Shown one piece after another: positions 37,803-47,231 of a DNA stretch of 59,014 bases (position 1 is its first letter; every line of letters starts with the position of its first letter). The stretch spans positions 1-59,014 of the forward strand of contig JBILRW010000007.1 in the NCBI GenBank assembly GCA_044372405.1, read 5' to 3'. The stretch is from CANGYM01 sp044372405 (GTDB lineage: Bacteria; Pseudomonadota; Alphaproteobacteria; JAJTHO01; CANGYM01). The position numbers were made by a program, and so were the translations under genes. A model generated the notes under the pieces. The model ran no database searches and was not told where the DNA came from. It was given only the letters and a program-made list of their open reading frames with translations.

Positions 37803-40800
37803 ATGATCCCGCTGAACATCCGTACCCCCTATTCCCTGGCCGAAGGTGCCTTACAGATCAAGCGTCTGGCAGAGTTATCTCAGCGTCATGGCTATACCGC
37901 CCTTGGGATGTGTGATCGTCATAATTTGTTCGGGGCCCTGGATTTTGCCAGCACAGTATCGGGCAAAAAAATTCAGCCTATCATTGGGTGCTTACTGCCC
38001 ATTCCTGTAGGAAAAGAAACAGACACCTTGGGTTTATTCGCCCAAACCGAGGCAGGATTTAAAAATCTTCTGCATCTGATGAAAGCCTATTATTTGGATG
38101 AAGCGCTATCCTTGGAAACCTTGTCCCTTCACACGGAGGACCTGCTGGCCGTGACAGGATTTTCCGGCAGTTATTTATTCGCGCATGTTTTGAAAGATAC
38201 CGGTCATTTAGCCACCCTGGCGAATTTTTTTCCGGATCGTCTCTTTATTGGCCTGGATCGTCAGCATGAGGAAGAGGCGAAGGATGCCGCCTTAATTGAT
38301 CTGGCTTATGCGCAAAATTTACCCCTGCTCGCCTTTCCTGCTGTGATGTTTGAGGATCCCTCGGACAGTCTGGCCCACGACGCACTGCTGTGTGTGGCGG
38401 CAGGTGTTACTTTGGGCGAGGAAAATCGCCAACATTCCCGTTCGGATTATGCCCTGCAGTCCCCGGAACATTACGCCCAGCGTTTTGCCGATGTCCCAGA
38501 GGCTATTGCAAACACACATATTTTTGCTGAGCGTACCGCCTTCATGCCCATCAAACGGGATCCCATGTTACCGGCTTTTGCCGAAGATGAGGCGGAGATG
38601 TTACGGAAAAAGGCGTGGAACGGATTAAAGGACAGGACACTCACTAATGAATCCGCCCCCGCTGATAACGATACAAACCCTCTACTCCCCACTCACCACT
38701 CGCCACGCACGACTCCCTACCAAGATCGCCTCACCTATGAACTCGATGTCATCATCAGCATGGGATTTGCGGGCTATTTTCTGATCGTTTCGGATTTTAT
38801 CATCTGGGCCAAGGAACAGGGGATTCCCGTGGGCCCCGGTCGGGGATCCGGGGCGGGGTCCCTGGTGGCGTGGTGTTTAAACATTACAGATCTGGATCCG
38901 CTGCGTTGGAATCTGCTTTTTGAGCGGTTTTTGAATCCCGAGCGTGTTTCCATGCCCGATTTCGATATCGATTTTTGCCAGGACCGGCGGGACGAGGTTC
39001 TGCGGTATGTGCAACAACGATATGGCTATGACCGCGTGGCGCAGATTATTACTTTTGGGACGTTGCAGGCCCGGGCGGCCTTGCGCGATGTGGGCCGGGT
39101 GCTGGGGATGCCTTACGGCCAGGTGGACCGTATTTGCAAAATGGTTCCCAACAACCCCGCCCATCCCGTGACCCTGGCGGAGGCGATTAAGAGTGAACCC
39201 GCGCTGAAAGCGCTGCAACACGACGAAGAAACCAAAGATTTGATGACCATCGCGCTGAAGCTGGAGGGCCTCTATCGTCATGCCTCCACCCACGCCGCCG
39301 GTGTGGTTATTGGGGATCAGCCGCTGCAAGAGGTTGTCCCTTTATACCGCGATCCACGCTCAGACATGCCCGTCACCCAATACAGTATGAAGTATGTTGA
39401 GCAGGCGGGGCTGGTTAAATTTGATTTTCTGGGCCTGAAAACGCTGAGCATTTTGCGTTTGGGATGCGAAATGATTCTAAAGGAAACGGGGCACTCTGTC
39501 AATTTAAGCACACTCCCCCTGGATGATCCCAAAACCTATCAATTGCTGGCCAGTGGCCAAACCATGGGTGTTTTTCAGTTAGAGAGTGCGGGTATGCGCG
39601 AGGTCCTGAAAACCATGGAGGCCGACCGTTTTGAGGACATCATCGCCCTGGTGTCCCTCTATCGCCCGGGCCCTATGGACAATATCCCGCGATATGTCGC
39701 CTGTAAGCATGGACGGGAGGCCCCCGATTATCTGCACCCCCTGTGCGAGCCCATTTTAAAAGAAACCTTTGGCGTGATGATCTATCAGGAACAGGTCATG
39801 CAGATTGCCCAGGCCATGGCCGGATACAGTTTGGGGGAGGCCGACCTGCTTCGCCGCGCCATGGGGAAAAAAATCAAAGCGGAAATGGATCAACAATGCG
39901 CCCGCTTTGTGGATGGGGCTGAAAACAATGGCGTGGCTAAGCCCAAAGCCGCCGAAGTTTTTGATCAAATGGCGAAATTTGCGGGGTATGGGTTTAACAA
40001 ATCCCACGCCGCCGCCTACGCCCTGATTGCCTATCAAACGGCCTGGATGAAGGCCCATTACCCGGCCATTTTCATGGCGGCCACCATGAGTTATGAATTG
40101 AACAATACGGATAAACTGGCCCTTTTTAAACAGGATGTTGCGGCAACGGGCCTGAGCATTTTGCCGCCGGATGTGCAGCGGTCAGGGGTGGTTTTTGGGG
40201 TTGAGGGGGGGGCTCCCTCTGATTCTATCGTTCTCTCGCCCAAAATCCGCTACGCCCTTTCCGCCATCAAAGGGGTAGGGGAGGGCTTTTCCACGTTTTT
40301 GGTGAACAATCGTGAAGAAAAAGGACCCTTTAAGGATCTTTTTGATTTTTTAGAACGCATGACCGGTCAAATTAACAAACGTTTTCTGGAAAACCTGGTG
40401 GCTTCGGGGGCGTTGGACAGTTTTGGGATCGACCGGGATGTTTTGTATCATAATGTCCCGTTGCTTCTTGAATATGCCCAGGATCAGGCCAAAGAAGATG
40501 CCCAAATGGGTCTGCTTGGGGGGCTGAGCATGCGCCCTCCAACCCCTAAGCTGGATAAGGCGGGTCCCCGCTGGAAAGAGGCCGATATTTTGCAACATGA
40601 GTATCAGGCCCTGGGCTGCTATGTGTCGGGTCATCCCTTGGACCGGTATGCGGGTTTTGCTGAGGCCTTAAATATAACCACCGCCGCCCAGTTGCCGGAT
40701 TTGGTGTCGGCGGGTGGGGACCGTGAATTAACCCTGGCGGCGGTCATTACCGCGAAAAAAGAAAAACGCTCCGCCAAGGGCAACCGGTATGCTTTCTTAC

Positions 40801-41159
40801 AGGCCTCGGACTGGACGGGATCGTTTGAGGTGACGTGCTTTTCTGAGGCCCTGGATGCTGCCCGTCCCCTGATCGATGCCGGCGCCCCTCTGCTCATTCG
40901 CGCCACCCTCAGCCACGATGATAATGGCCACCGCCTGATTGCCCGTGATGTGGGCAGTTTAGAGGAACGCGCCCTGTCTCATCATACCGAAATCACCATT
41001 ACCATCACCAGGGCTGAGGATTTATCCCGCTGGCATGGCGCCGCCAAAGCTCTGCAACGTGGCAAAACCACGTTGTTTTTCCGTGTTGTGGGGGACAGAA
41101 AAACGATTATTTTTCAATGGCCAGATAAGGTAAAATTGGTCAGGGGGTGGGGGAGGTGA
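37803..41159 (+). CDS. dnaE: DNA polymerase III alpha subunit
   Basis: Replicative polymerase, 1118 residues. The PHP domain opens NIRTPYSLAEGALQIKRLAELSQRHGYTALGMCDRHNLFGALDF. The polymerase core has GYFLIVSDFIIWAKEQGIPVGPGRGSGAGSLVAW, the catalytic MPDFDIDFCQDRRDEVL, and LVKFDFLGLKTL. The C-terminal part has the helix-hairpin-helix and OB-fold region (LAAVITAKKEKRSAKGNRYAFLQASDWTGSFEVTCFSE). I start at ATG 37803, not the TTG two codons earlier. The hinge after the PHP domain (about residues 280-305) holds a low-complexity insertion encoded by a heptanucleotide repeat. No strong ribosome-binding site is seen. Confidence 0.97.
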   Translation: MIPLNIRTPYSLAEGALQIKRLAELSQRHGYTALGMCDRHNLFGALDFASTVSGKKIQPIIGCLLPIPVGKETDTLGLFAQTEAGFKNLLHLMKAYYLDEALSLETLSLHTEDLLAVTGFSGSYLFAHVLKDTGHLATLANFFPDRLFIGLDRQHEEEAKDAALIDLAYAQNLPLLAFPAVMFEDPSDSLAHDALLCVAAGVTLGEENRQHSRSDYALQSPEHYAQRFADVPEAIANTHIFAERTAFMPIKRDPMLPAFAEDEAEMLRKKAWNGLKDRTLTNESAPADNDTNPLLPTHHSPRTTPYQDRLTYELDVIISMGFAGYFLIVSDFIIWAKEQGIPVGPGRGSGAGSLVAWCLNITDLDPLRWNLLFERFLNPERVSMPDFDIDFCQDRRDEVLRYVQQRYGYDRVAQIITFGTLQARAALRDVGRVLGMPYGQVDRICKMVPNNPAHPVTLAEAIKSEPALKALQHDEETKDLMTIALKLEGLYRHASTHAAGVVIGDQPLQEVVPLYRDPRSDMPVTQYSMKYVEQAGLVKFDFLGLKTLSILRLGCEMILKETGHSVNLSTLPLDDPKTYQLLASGQTMGVFQLESAGMREVLKTMEADRFEDIIALVSLYRPGPMDNIPRYVACKHGREAPDYLHPLCEPILKETFGVMIYQEQVMQIAQAMAGYSLGEADLLRRAMGKKIKAEMDQQCARFVDGAENNGVAKPKAAEVFDQMAKFAGYGFNKSHAAAYALIAYQTAWMKAHYPAIFMAATMSYELNNTDKLALFKQDVAATGLSILPPDVQRSGVVFGVEGGAPSDSIVLSPKIRYALSAIKGVGEGFSTFLVNNREEKGPFKDLFDFLERMTGQINKRFLENLVASGALDSFGIDRDVLYHNVPLLLEYAQDQAKEDAQMGLLGGLSMRPPTPKLDKAGPRWKEADILQHEYQALGCYVSGHPLDRYAGFAEALNITTAAQLPDLVSAGGDRELTLAAVITAKKEKRSAKGNRYAFLQASDWTGSFEVTCFSEALDAARPLIDAGAPLLIRATLSHDDNGHRLIARDVGSLEERALSHHTEITITITRAEDLSRWHGAAKALQRGKTTLFFRVVGDRKTIIFQWPDKVKLVRGWGR
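38684..38718 (+). repeat. Heptanucleotide repeat inside dnaE
   Basis: Five tandem heptamers related to ACTCNCC: ACTCCCC, ACTCACC, ACTCGCC, ACGCACG, ACTCCCT. They encode the Pro/Thr/His-rich segment between the PHP and polymerase regions of DnaE, where most homologues run straight into YxxRLxYEL. It looks like a short tandem repeat that expanded or inserted without breaking the frame. Confidence 0.6.
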
Positions 41160-41196
41160 GGGTTTGAGGCGTGCCTGCCGCAACAAATCACATACC

Positions 41197-41224
41197 TTGT
41201 TTTTTCCCCTGCCTTCGCTAAAAT
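41197..41224 (+). promoter_or_regulatory. Possible panD promoter
   Basis: TTGTTT, 16 bases, TAAAAT, about 30 bases upstream of the panD ATG. Moderate match only. Confidence 0.3.
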
Positions 41225-41254
41225 GGTGCTCAACGGTGAAAGGCCCCTTTTCTC

Positions 41255-41602
41255 ATGCGTCGTACCTTTTTAAAATCCAAAATCCATCGTGCCACAGTGA
41301 CGGAAGCCGATTTGCTGTACGAGGGATCCATCAGCATTGATCCGGCGTTATGCAAGGCCGTGGATCTTCGGGAATATGAACAAGTGGATGTTTATAATTG
41401 CACCAATGGTGCGCGTTTTACCACCTATGTGATTTTGGGAAGATCCGGACAGATTTGTGTCAACGGCGCGGCGGCGCGTTTGGTGTCGGTGGGGGATCAT
41501 GTGATCATTGCCGCCTATGCCCAGTTTGATGAGGGTGAGCTGGCCGTGCATCACCCGAAAATCGTCGTTCTGAATGACAACAACACAGTAAAATTCTCTT
41601 AA
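41255..41602 (+). CDS. panD: Aspartate 1-decarboxylase
   Basis: Pyruvoyl enzyme making beta-alanine for pantothenate and CoA. The 115-residue precursor starts MRRTFLKSKIHRATVTEADLLYEGSISID; self-cleavage between Gly and Ser of YEGS creates the pyruvoyl group. VDVYNCTNGARFTTYVI and NGAAARLVSVGDHVIIAAYAQF are conserved. It is slightly shorter at the C-terminus than E. coli PanD (126). It lies alone between dnaE and the Do-type protease gene, 29 bases upstream of the latter. Confidence 0.95.
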   Translation: MRRTFLKSKIHRATVTEADLLYEGSISIDPALCKAVDLREYEQVDVYNCTNGARFTTYVILGRSGQICVNGAAARLVSVGDHVIIAAYAQFDEGELAVHHPKIVVLNDNNTVKFS

Positions 41603-41631
41603 AACGCAAAGAAAAAATCAAAGGTTTTTTT

Positions 41632-43059
41632 ATGTTCTCCCGTTTTTTTGTCTTGATGATGGTGATTGCAGGGTCTGCCTGGGCCAATGCGCCCCTGGTG
41701 TCGTTTGCCGATTTGGCCGAAAAAGCCAGCCCGGCGGTTGTGAATATTGCCACCACACAAACCGTCAAACAACAACAGGACTGGCGCAGCCAAATGCCAC
41801 AGTTCCCGCCCGGATCCCCCTTTGAGCAGTTTTTTAAGGATTATTTTGAAAACCAATACCAAAATGCTCCGGCCAAAAGAGGGATAGCTTTGGGGTCCGG
41901 CTTTGTTATTTCTGCGGATGGTTTTATTGTAACAAACAACCACGTGGTCCAGGACGCTGAAAACATTAAAGTTATTTTGAACGATCAAACCAAGTTGGAC
42001 GCCACGCTGGTGGGGCGGGATGAAAAAACGGACTTGGCTCTGCTGAAGGTGAAAGCCCCTAATGCGCTGCCGACGCTATCTTGGGGTGATTCCGATCATG
42101 CCCGTGTGGGGGATCCGGTGATGGCCATTGGAAATCCCTTTGGGTTGGGGGGGACGGTGACGGCAGGAATTATTTCCGCGCGCGCGCGGGATATTCAGGC
42201 CGGCCCCTATGATGATTTTATTCAGACGGATGCGTCGATTAATCAGGGTAACTCCGGTGGACCCTTGCTGAATGCTGAGGGTCAGGTGGTGGGGATTAAC
42301 AGCGCGATTTTTTCACCATCAGGCGGTAGCGTGGGCATTGGTTTTTCCATTCCGGCCAATATGGCCCGTCCTGTCATTGAACAACTCCGCACCAAAGGCA
42401 AGACCGAGCGCGGCTGGCTGGGCGTTCGTATTCAGGATATAACGCCGGAATTGGCCGAAAGTTTGTCCATGAAAAACACGGACGGTGTTTTGATTGCCGG
42501 TGTGAATGAAAAAAGCCCGGCGGCGAAGGCCGGTATCGAAGATGGAGACGTTATCACCCGCTATGATGGCCATGATCTCAAAGTTTCCAAAGATTTACCC
42601 CGTCTTGTTGCCAATACCCCTGTGGGGAAAACGGTAACGCTGGAATACCTGCGCGATGGATCCCCCCGCACCACCCAGGTTAACATTGAGCGTCTGGAGG
42701 ATGCGGATACGGGCGAGAATGACCCCAAAACGAAAAGCAAGCAGGGAAGCCAATCCAACGTGGTTTTGTATGGCATGCACCTGGCGGCGTTAACGGACCA
42801 AAACCGCCAGACGTATCAAATTCCCGAAAGCGTTCGGGGGGTTCTGGTGAGCCGGGTCGAAGCGAGCAGCGAACTTTACCAGGCCGGCATTCGCCAGGGT
42901 ACAGTGATTCTCAGTATCTCCCGTGACCCTGTGACAACGCCGGAGCAGGTCATAACCTTGGTGGAAACCTTAAAAAAGCGCGGTTCGCGTTCGCTGTTGA
43001 TGCAAATGCGCTTGCCGGATGGGGCGCAGTTGTTTGTGGCCCTGAATGTCGGTGAATAA
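41632..43059 (+). CDS. degP: Periplasmic Do-type serine protease (DegP/HtrA family)
   Basis: Envelope quality-control protease and chaperone; 475 residues. Signal peptide with cleavage near AWA-NAP. The S1C trypsin-like domain has the full triad: His104 in TNNHVVQD, Asp134 in KTDLALLKV and Ser208 in NQGNSGGPLLN. Two PDZ domains follow, the first beginning near GWLGVRIQDITPELAESL and the second near the C-terminus (SVRGVLVSRVEASSELYQAGI). The two-PDZ form fits DegP, MucD or DegQ; which one cannot be decided. glmM follows at a 30-base distance. Confidence 0.95.
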   Translation: MFSRFFVLMMVIAGSAWANAPLVSFADLAEKASPAVVNIATTQTVKQQQDWRSQMPQFPPGSPFEQFFKDYFENQYQNAPAKRGIALGSGFVISADGFIVTNNHVVQDAENIKVILNDQTKLDATLVGRDEKTDLALLKVKAPNALPTLSWGDSDHARVGDPVMAIGNPFGLGGTVTAGIISARARDIQAGPYDDFIQTDASINQGNSGGPLLNAEGQVVGINSAIFSPSGGSVGIGFSIPANMARPVIEQLRTKGKTERGWLGVRIQDITPELAESLSMKNTDGVLIAGVNEKSPAAKAGIEDGDVITRYDGHDLKVSKDLPRLVANTPVGKTVTLEYLRDGSPRTTQVNIERLEDADTGENDPKTKSKQGSQSNVVLYGMHLAALTDQNRQTYQIPESVRGVLVSRVEASSELYQAGIRQGTVILSISRDPVTTPEQVITLVETLKKRGSRSLLMQMRLPDGAQLFVALNVGE

Positions 43060-43089
43060 GTAAAAAAATTAAGAGTCAGGAATTGTTGT

Positions 43090-44481
43090 ATGACGGCCGA
43101 CACGCTCTTTGGGACGGATGGGATTCGGGGCTTGGCCAATACGGGGGCCATTACCCCGATTCATTTAATGAAGGTTGCGGCGGCGGTATCTTTGTGTTTA
43201 AAGCGCGGGAATCACCGGCATTTGGCCATTATCGGCAAAGATACCCGTTTGTCGGGGTATATGATCGAGCCGGCTCTGGTAGCCGGTTTTTCCGCCATGG
43301 GCGTGGATGTCATCACGACGGGTCCCTTACCCACACCAGCGGTGGCTAAGCTGGTTCGGTCCATGCGGGCGGATTTGGGGGTGATGATTTCAGCGTCGCA
43401 CAATCCCTATCACGACAATGGGGTGAAATTTTTTGGATCCGATGGGTTTAAACTCAGCGACGAAGACGAAGCCGAAATTGGTCGCTTGGTGCACACGGAT
43501 TTATCGGATCATTACGCGCAGCCCCACGCCATGGGTCGCGTGCGCCGGATGGAGGACAGCATCGGGCGGTATATTGAGGCCGTAAAAATGACCTTTCCCC
43601 GGGGCCTCCGCCTGGATGGCCTGCGGTTGGTGGTGGATTGTGCCCATGGATCCGCCTATAAAATTGCCCCCACCATTTTTTGGGAATTGGGGGCAGAGGT
43701 TTGCACCATGGGCGTTTCCCCCGATGGGTTTAACATCAACGCCCAGTGCGGTAGTTTGTACCCAGAGCAGCTCTCTGCCCGCGTCATTGCCGAAAAAGCC
43801 GATTTGGGCATTGCCCTGGACGGGGATGCCGACCGTTTGATTTTGTGTGATAAAAACGGAACGATTATTAACGGTGATGCGATTTTGGCCATTATTACAG
43901 GCTATTGGTACGAACAGGGGTTACTGCGCGGTGATGGCATTGCCGCCACGGTCATGAGCAACATGGGGCTGGAACATTTCCTGGCCACCTTGAATCTAAA
44001 ACTCTACCGCACCCCCGTGGGCGATCGTCACGTGGTGGAGGCCATGCGGCAAAACGGCCTGAACCTGGGCGGTGAACAGTCCGGTCATATCATCGTGGGG
44101 GAACACGCCACCACAGGGGATGGTTTGATTGCGGCGCTTCAGGTTCTGGCCGTCATGCAGCAGCATGATCTGGACAGCACGGCGCTCACCCATATCCTCA
44201 AACCCTTTCCCCAAAAAATCCGCAATCTGAAAAACGTGGATAAATCCTTGTTACAGGACACCACGGTGATGAAACGCCTGGAGCAATTACAAGCAAAAAT
44301 AGGAAAAACGGCCCGTATTCTGGTCCGCCCCTCGGGAACCGAGCCCCTGATCCGCATTATGGTGGAATGCCAGGATGAGGATAAAATTGATCCCCTGCTG
44401 AATGAAGCCGAATCCATCCTGTTTGATGGCAAAGTCAATAAACTGCTAAATCCCGATCGCCAGGTTGAGGCGACGTCTTAA
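43090..44481 (+). CDS. glmM: Phosphoglucosamine mutase
   Basis: Converts glucosamine-6-phosphate to glucosamine-1-phosphate for UDP-GlcNAc. The 463-residue enzyme begins with LFGTDGIRGLANTGAITP. The phosphoserine loop is ISASHNPYHDNGVKFF (Ser103). The metal site is DGDADRLI, the sugar-binding loop GGEQSGHIIV, and the phosphate-binding loop RPSGTEPLIRIMVE. This is complete, with a slightly long C-terminal tail. It lies in a run degP-glmM-HIT-rsmG-parA-parB without clear terminators. glmS is at 30 kb. Confidence 0.97.
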   Translation: MTADTLFGTDGIRGLANTGAITPIHLMKVAAAVSLCLKRGNHRHLAIIGKDTRLSGYMIEPALVAGFSAMGVDVITTGPLPTPAVAKLVRSMRADLGVMISASHNPYHDNGVKFFGSDGFKLSDEDEAEIGRLVHTDLSDHYAQPHAMGRVRRMEDSIGRYIEAVKMTFPRGLRLDGLRLVVDCAHGSAYKIAPTIFWELGAEVCTMGVSPDGFNINAQCGSLYPEQLSARVIAEKADLGIALDGDADRLILCDKNGTIINGDAILAIITGYWYEQGLLRGDGIAATVMSNMGLEHFLATLNLKLYRTPVGDRHVVEAMRQNGLNLGGEQSGHIIVGEHATTGDGLIAALQVLAVMQQHDLDSTALTHILKPFPQKIRNLKNVDKSLLQDTTVMKRLEQLQAKIGKTARILVRPSGTEPLIRIMVECQDEDKIDPLLNEAESILFDGKVNKLLNPDRQVEATS

Positions 44482-44483
44482 CG

Positions 44484-44843
44484 ATGCCCTACAACCCCCA
44501 AAACATTTTTGCCAAAATCCTGCGGGGCGAGATTCCCTGTCAAAAAGTGTACGAAGATGACCACGTCCTCGCCTTTCACGACATTCATCCCCAGGCCAAG
44601 GTCCATATTTTGGTGATTCCCAAGGGGGCCTATACGGATATGACGGATTTTTCACAAAACGCGTCTGAGGCCGAGATCGCCGCCCTGTTCCGCGCCGTGG
44701 GGAAAATTGCGGCGGAGCAGAATTTAACATCATCGGGCTATCGCATTCTCAGCAACATCGGCCTGAACGGGGGGCAAGAGGTCCCGCACCTGCACATTCA
44801 TCTCTTCGGGGGCCAGATTTTGGGGCCCATGTTGGTGAGATAA
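44484..44843 (+). CDS. hinT: HIT-family nucleotide hydrolase (HinT type)
   Basis: A 119-residue purine nucleoside phosphoramidase-like protein. The N-terminus IFAKILRGEIPCQKVYEDDHVLAFHDIHPQAKVHILVIPK and the histidine triad HLHIHLFGG (His102, 104, 106; 104 would be the nucleophile) are typical of HinT. Its physiological substrate is uncertain in most bacteria. It starts 2 bases after the glmM stop and ends 9 before rsmG, within the same probable operon. Confidence 0.94.
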   Translation: MPYNPQNIFAKILRGEIPCQKVYEDDHVLAFHDIHPQAKVHILVIPKGAYTDMTDFSQNASEAEIAALFRAVGKIAAEQNLTSSGYRILSNIGLNGGQEVPHLHIHLFGGQILGPMLVR

Positions 44844-44852
44844 GATAAAATC

Positions 44853-45443
44853 ATGATTGATTTGCCTGAGCCTCTTTTGTCTTCTTTAAGGCTTTATTAC
44901 GAAACCCTGCGGACCTGGAATGTCGCCATTAACCTGGTGGGGGACAGTACTTTGACCTCGTGGGAGGGGTTTTGCGAGCATCATTTGGCCGATGCGGTGG
45001 CCCTGGCGGAGATCATTCCGCCCTTGCCCCCTGATTCCGTTGTGGCCGATATGGGCAGCGGGGCGGGGATTCCGGGGTTATTGTGGTCTTTGCTCCGCCA
45101 GCATCCCGTGCATCTCATTGAAAAAAATCATAAAAAAGCGTCTTTTCTGACCCTGGTCGCCCAAAAAACAGGGGCCCCGGCAACGGTGCATAACAAAAGC
45201 ATGAATGCCATGCCTCCCGATTTTGCCGATGTTATTATGGCCCGGGCGTGCGCGCCCTTGGTGCGTTTGCTGGAGTATGGATCATGCCTTGCGAAGCAGG
45301 GCGCGACATGCTACTTTCTAAAAGGCATACACGCGGAAGATGAATTGAAGGAGGCCCAGAAGGCCTGGTCCTTTCATCACGCCGAGCAGTCTTTTAACGC
45401 ATCAAAGGTTTTGGTGATTCAGGCGTGGAAACAGAAACAATAA
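44853..45443 (+). CDS. rsmG: 16S rRNA m7G527 methyltransferase RsmG
   Basis: AdoMet-dependent methylase acting on the 530 loop of 16S rRNA; 196 residues. Signature regions are LRTWNVAINLVGDSTLTSWEGFCEHHLADAVAL, the AdoMet loop VADMGSGAGIPGLLW, IEKNHKKASFLTLVAQKTG and VIMARACAPLVRLLEY. In many alphaproteobacteria it sits between mnmG and parA; here the parAB side is kept but mnmG/mnmE is replaced upstream by glmM and the HIT gene. It overlaps the parA start by 19 bases. Confidence 0.95.
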   Translation: MIDLPEPLLSSLRLYYETLRTWNVAINLVGDSTLTSWEGFCEHHLADAVALAEIIPPLPPDSVVADMGSGAGIPGLLWSLLRQHPVHLIEKNHKKASFLTLVAQKTGAPATVHNKSMNAMPPDFADVIMARACAPLVRLLEYGSCLAKQGATCYFLKGIHAEDELKEAQKAWSFHHAEQSFNASKVLVIQAWKQKQ

Positions 45444-46303
45444 TCGGCAAAACTGTCCTTAATGGGGAAACTTTGGTTCCTGTTGCCCGTCCCCGAAGCC
45501 ATTTCAAAATTTTGGCTTTGGCCAATCAAAAGGGCGGGGTGGGCAAAACAACCACCACCATCAACCTGGCCACGGCGCTTGCCGCCATTAAAAAACGCGT
45601 TCTGGTTGTAGATATGGACCCCCAGGGCAATGCCAGCACGGGTCTGGGGATTGGTCACCGCATCCGGAAACAGGGGACGTATTCTTTATTGGTGGAGGAC
45701 GGATGGGACCGCCACATTGCCGTTGCGTCCAGCGTGCCCAACATTGATGTTTTGCCGGCGTCACCGTCATTATCGGGGGCGGATATTGAATTGCAGGACA
45801 TGGCGGATCGTGAATATCGCCTGATCCAGGGCCTGCAGCAGTTTGTGGATCATTATGATTATATTATGATTGACTGTCCGCCGGCGCTGAGTTTGCTGAC
45901 CATCAATGCCTTTGTGGCGGCGGGGCGGATTTTGGTTCCGTTGCAGGCGGAATTTTACGCGCTGGAGGGTCTGAGTTATTTGGTGCGTACGGTGGAGCGG
46001 GTCAAGCAGACGTTCAACCCCCACTTAAACCTGTTTGGCATTGTTCTCACTATGTACGATCGTCGCAACAATCTGTCCCGCCAGGTTGAGGACGAGGTGA
46101 AAACCTATTTCAAAGACATTGTCTTTGATACGATGATCCCCAGAAATGTGAAAATTTCTGAGGCGCCGTCCCACGGAAAACCCGTGATTTTATACGATAC
46201 ACGGTGCGTGGGCTCCAAAGCATACATTATGATGGCAAAAGAGTTTTTACGGCGGGAAAAAAACCTGCTAAAACGGTTGGTAGAGACAGAAGCCCGACCT
46301 TAA
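45425..46303 (+). CDS. parA: Chromosome-partitioning ATPase ParA
   Basis: Walker-type ATPase that drives origin segregation with ParB. The 292-residue protein has an N-terminal extension of about 28 residues, then ILALANQKGGVGKTTTTINLATAL with the deviant Walker A KGGVGKTT (36-43). VLVVDMDPQGNASTGLGI, MIDCPPALSLLTINAF and PRNVKISEAPSHGKPVILYD are also present, typical of chromosomal ParA/Soj. It starts at a GTG inside rsmG. No ParB-binding parS (TGTTTCACGTGAAACA type) was found in the window by eye. Confidence 0.96.
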   Translation: METETIIGKTVLNGETLVPVARPRSHFKILALANQKGGVGKTTTTINLATALAAIKKRVLVVDMDPQGNASTGLGIGHRIRKQGTYSLLVEDGWDRHIAVASSVPNIDVLPASPSLSGADIELQDMADREYRLIQGLQQFVDHYDYIMIDCPPALSLLTINAFVAAGRILVPLQAEFYALEGLSYLVRTVERVKQTFNPHLNLFGIVLTMYDRRNNLSRQVEDEVKTYFKDIVFDTMIPRNVKISEAPSHGKPVILYDTRCVGSKAYIMMAKEFLRREKNLLKRLVETEARP

Positions 46304-46306
46304 CCC

Positions 46307-47218
46307 ATGACGCCAAAGCAACCCCCAAAGAAAAAAGCCCTTGGCAAGGGTTTATCCGCCCTGTTTGCCGAAAACCCCATGGAGGGGACTAAGGATGTTC
46401 AAGCGCTGCCCCTAACGAGTATCCGTCAAAGTAAGCTGCAGCCGCGCACGTTTTTTTCAGAAACCAAACTGGCGGAACTCACGGAGTCCATTAAGGAAAA
46501 AGGGGTCCTGCAGCCCATCGTCGTGCGTCCCGTGGCGGATCACTATGAAATTGTCATCGGGGAACGCCGCTGGCGGGCGGCCAATCGGGCTGAATTAAGG
46601 GAAATTCCCGCGATTATTCGGGATTTGTCGGATCATGACGCCCTGGAATGCGCCATTATTGAAAATTTACAGCGGGATGATCTTTCCGCCATCGAAACGG
46701 CCCATGCCTATAAGCGCTTAATGGACCAAGCGGGCTATACCCAGGCCGATGTGGGGCAAAAGGTTGGGATCAGTACCGTTGCCGTGACCAACACGCTGCG
46801 GCTGCTGAATCTGCCCCCCCGCGTTCAAACCTTGATTGACGAGGGCGAGTTGACCGCAGGCCAGGCCCGAAGCCTGATTGGCTTGCCCGAGGCCGAAATG
46901 TTCGCGGATCTCATTGTGCGCGAACAACTCAGCGCCCGCCAGGTGGAGGAAATGGTGCGTCTGCATAAACAGGGCAAAACCCCGCCGTTGCTTCAGGCCC
47001 TGAACAATAATGTGCCCCCTGTCACATCAGATCTTCAGAATGCCAGGCCTCAGCCTGTTGAAGTGGATCCCCAAACCATTCAAAAACTGGAAACCGATCT
47101 GGTCACGGCCCTGGGTCTGCCGGCGAGCCTCCGCCCCAAAGGATCCGGCGGCCGTTTGACCATTCGTTATACGACGGTTAAAGATTTGGAGCATTTGCTC
47201 AAACGACTCGGTATGTAA
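46307..47218 (+). CDS. parB: Chromosome-partitioning protein ParB
   Basis: DNA-binding partner of ParA that loads on parS and spreads as a CTP-dependent clamp; 303 residues. GKGLSALFAENP near the start, LQPRTFFSETKLAELTESIKEKGVLQPIVVRP, the ERRWRAANRA CTP-binding box, NLQRDDLSAIETAHAYKRLMDQAGYTQADVG (helix-turn-helix), and a C-terminal dimerisation domain (GGRLTIRYTTVKDLEHLLKRL) are all present. Starts 3 bases after parA. Confidence 0.97.
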   Translation: MTPKQPPKKKALGKGLSALFAENPMEGTKDVQALPLTSIRQSKLQPRTFFSETKLAELTESIKEKGVLQPIVVRPVADHYEIVIGERRWRAANRAELREIPAIIRDLSDHDALECAIIENLQRDDLSAIETAHAYKRLMDQAGYTQADVGQKVGISTVAVTNTLRLLNLPPRVQTLIDEGELTAGQARSLIGLPEAEMFADLIVREQLSARQVEEMVRLHKQGKTPPLLQALNNNVPPVTSDLQNARPQPVEVDPQTIQKLETDLVTALGLPASLRPKGSGGRLTIRYTTVKDLEHLLKRLGM

Positions 47219-47231
47219 AAAGGAAAATAAC

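Noticed and set aside
44853..47218. parS site near parAB
   Set aside because: I looked for TGTTTCACGTGAAACA-like palindromes here and elsewhere in the window and found none; only single CACGTG cores in coding sequence.
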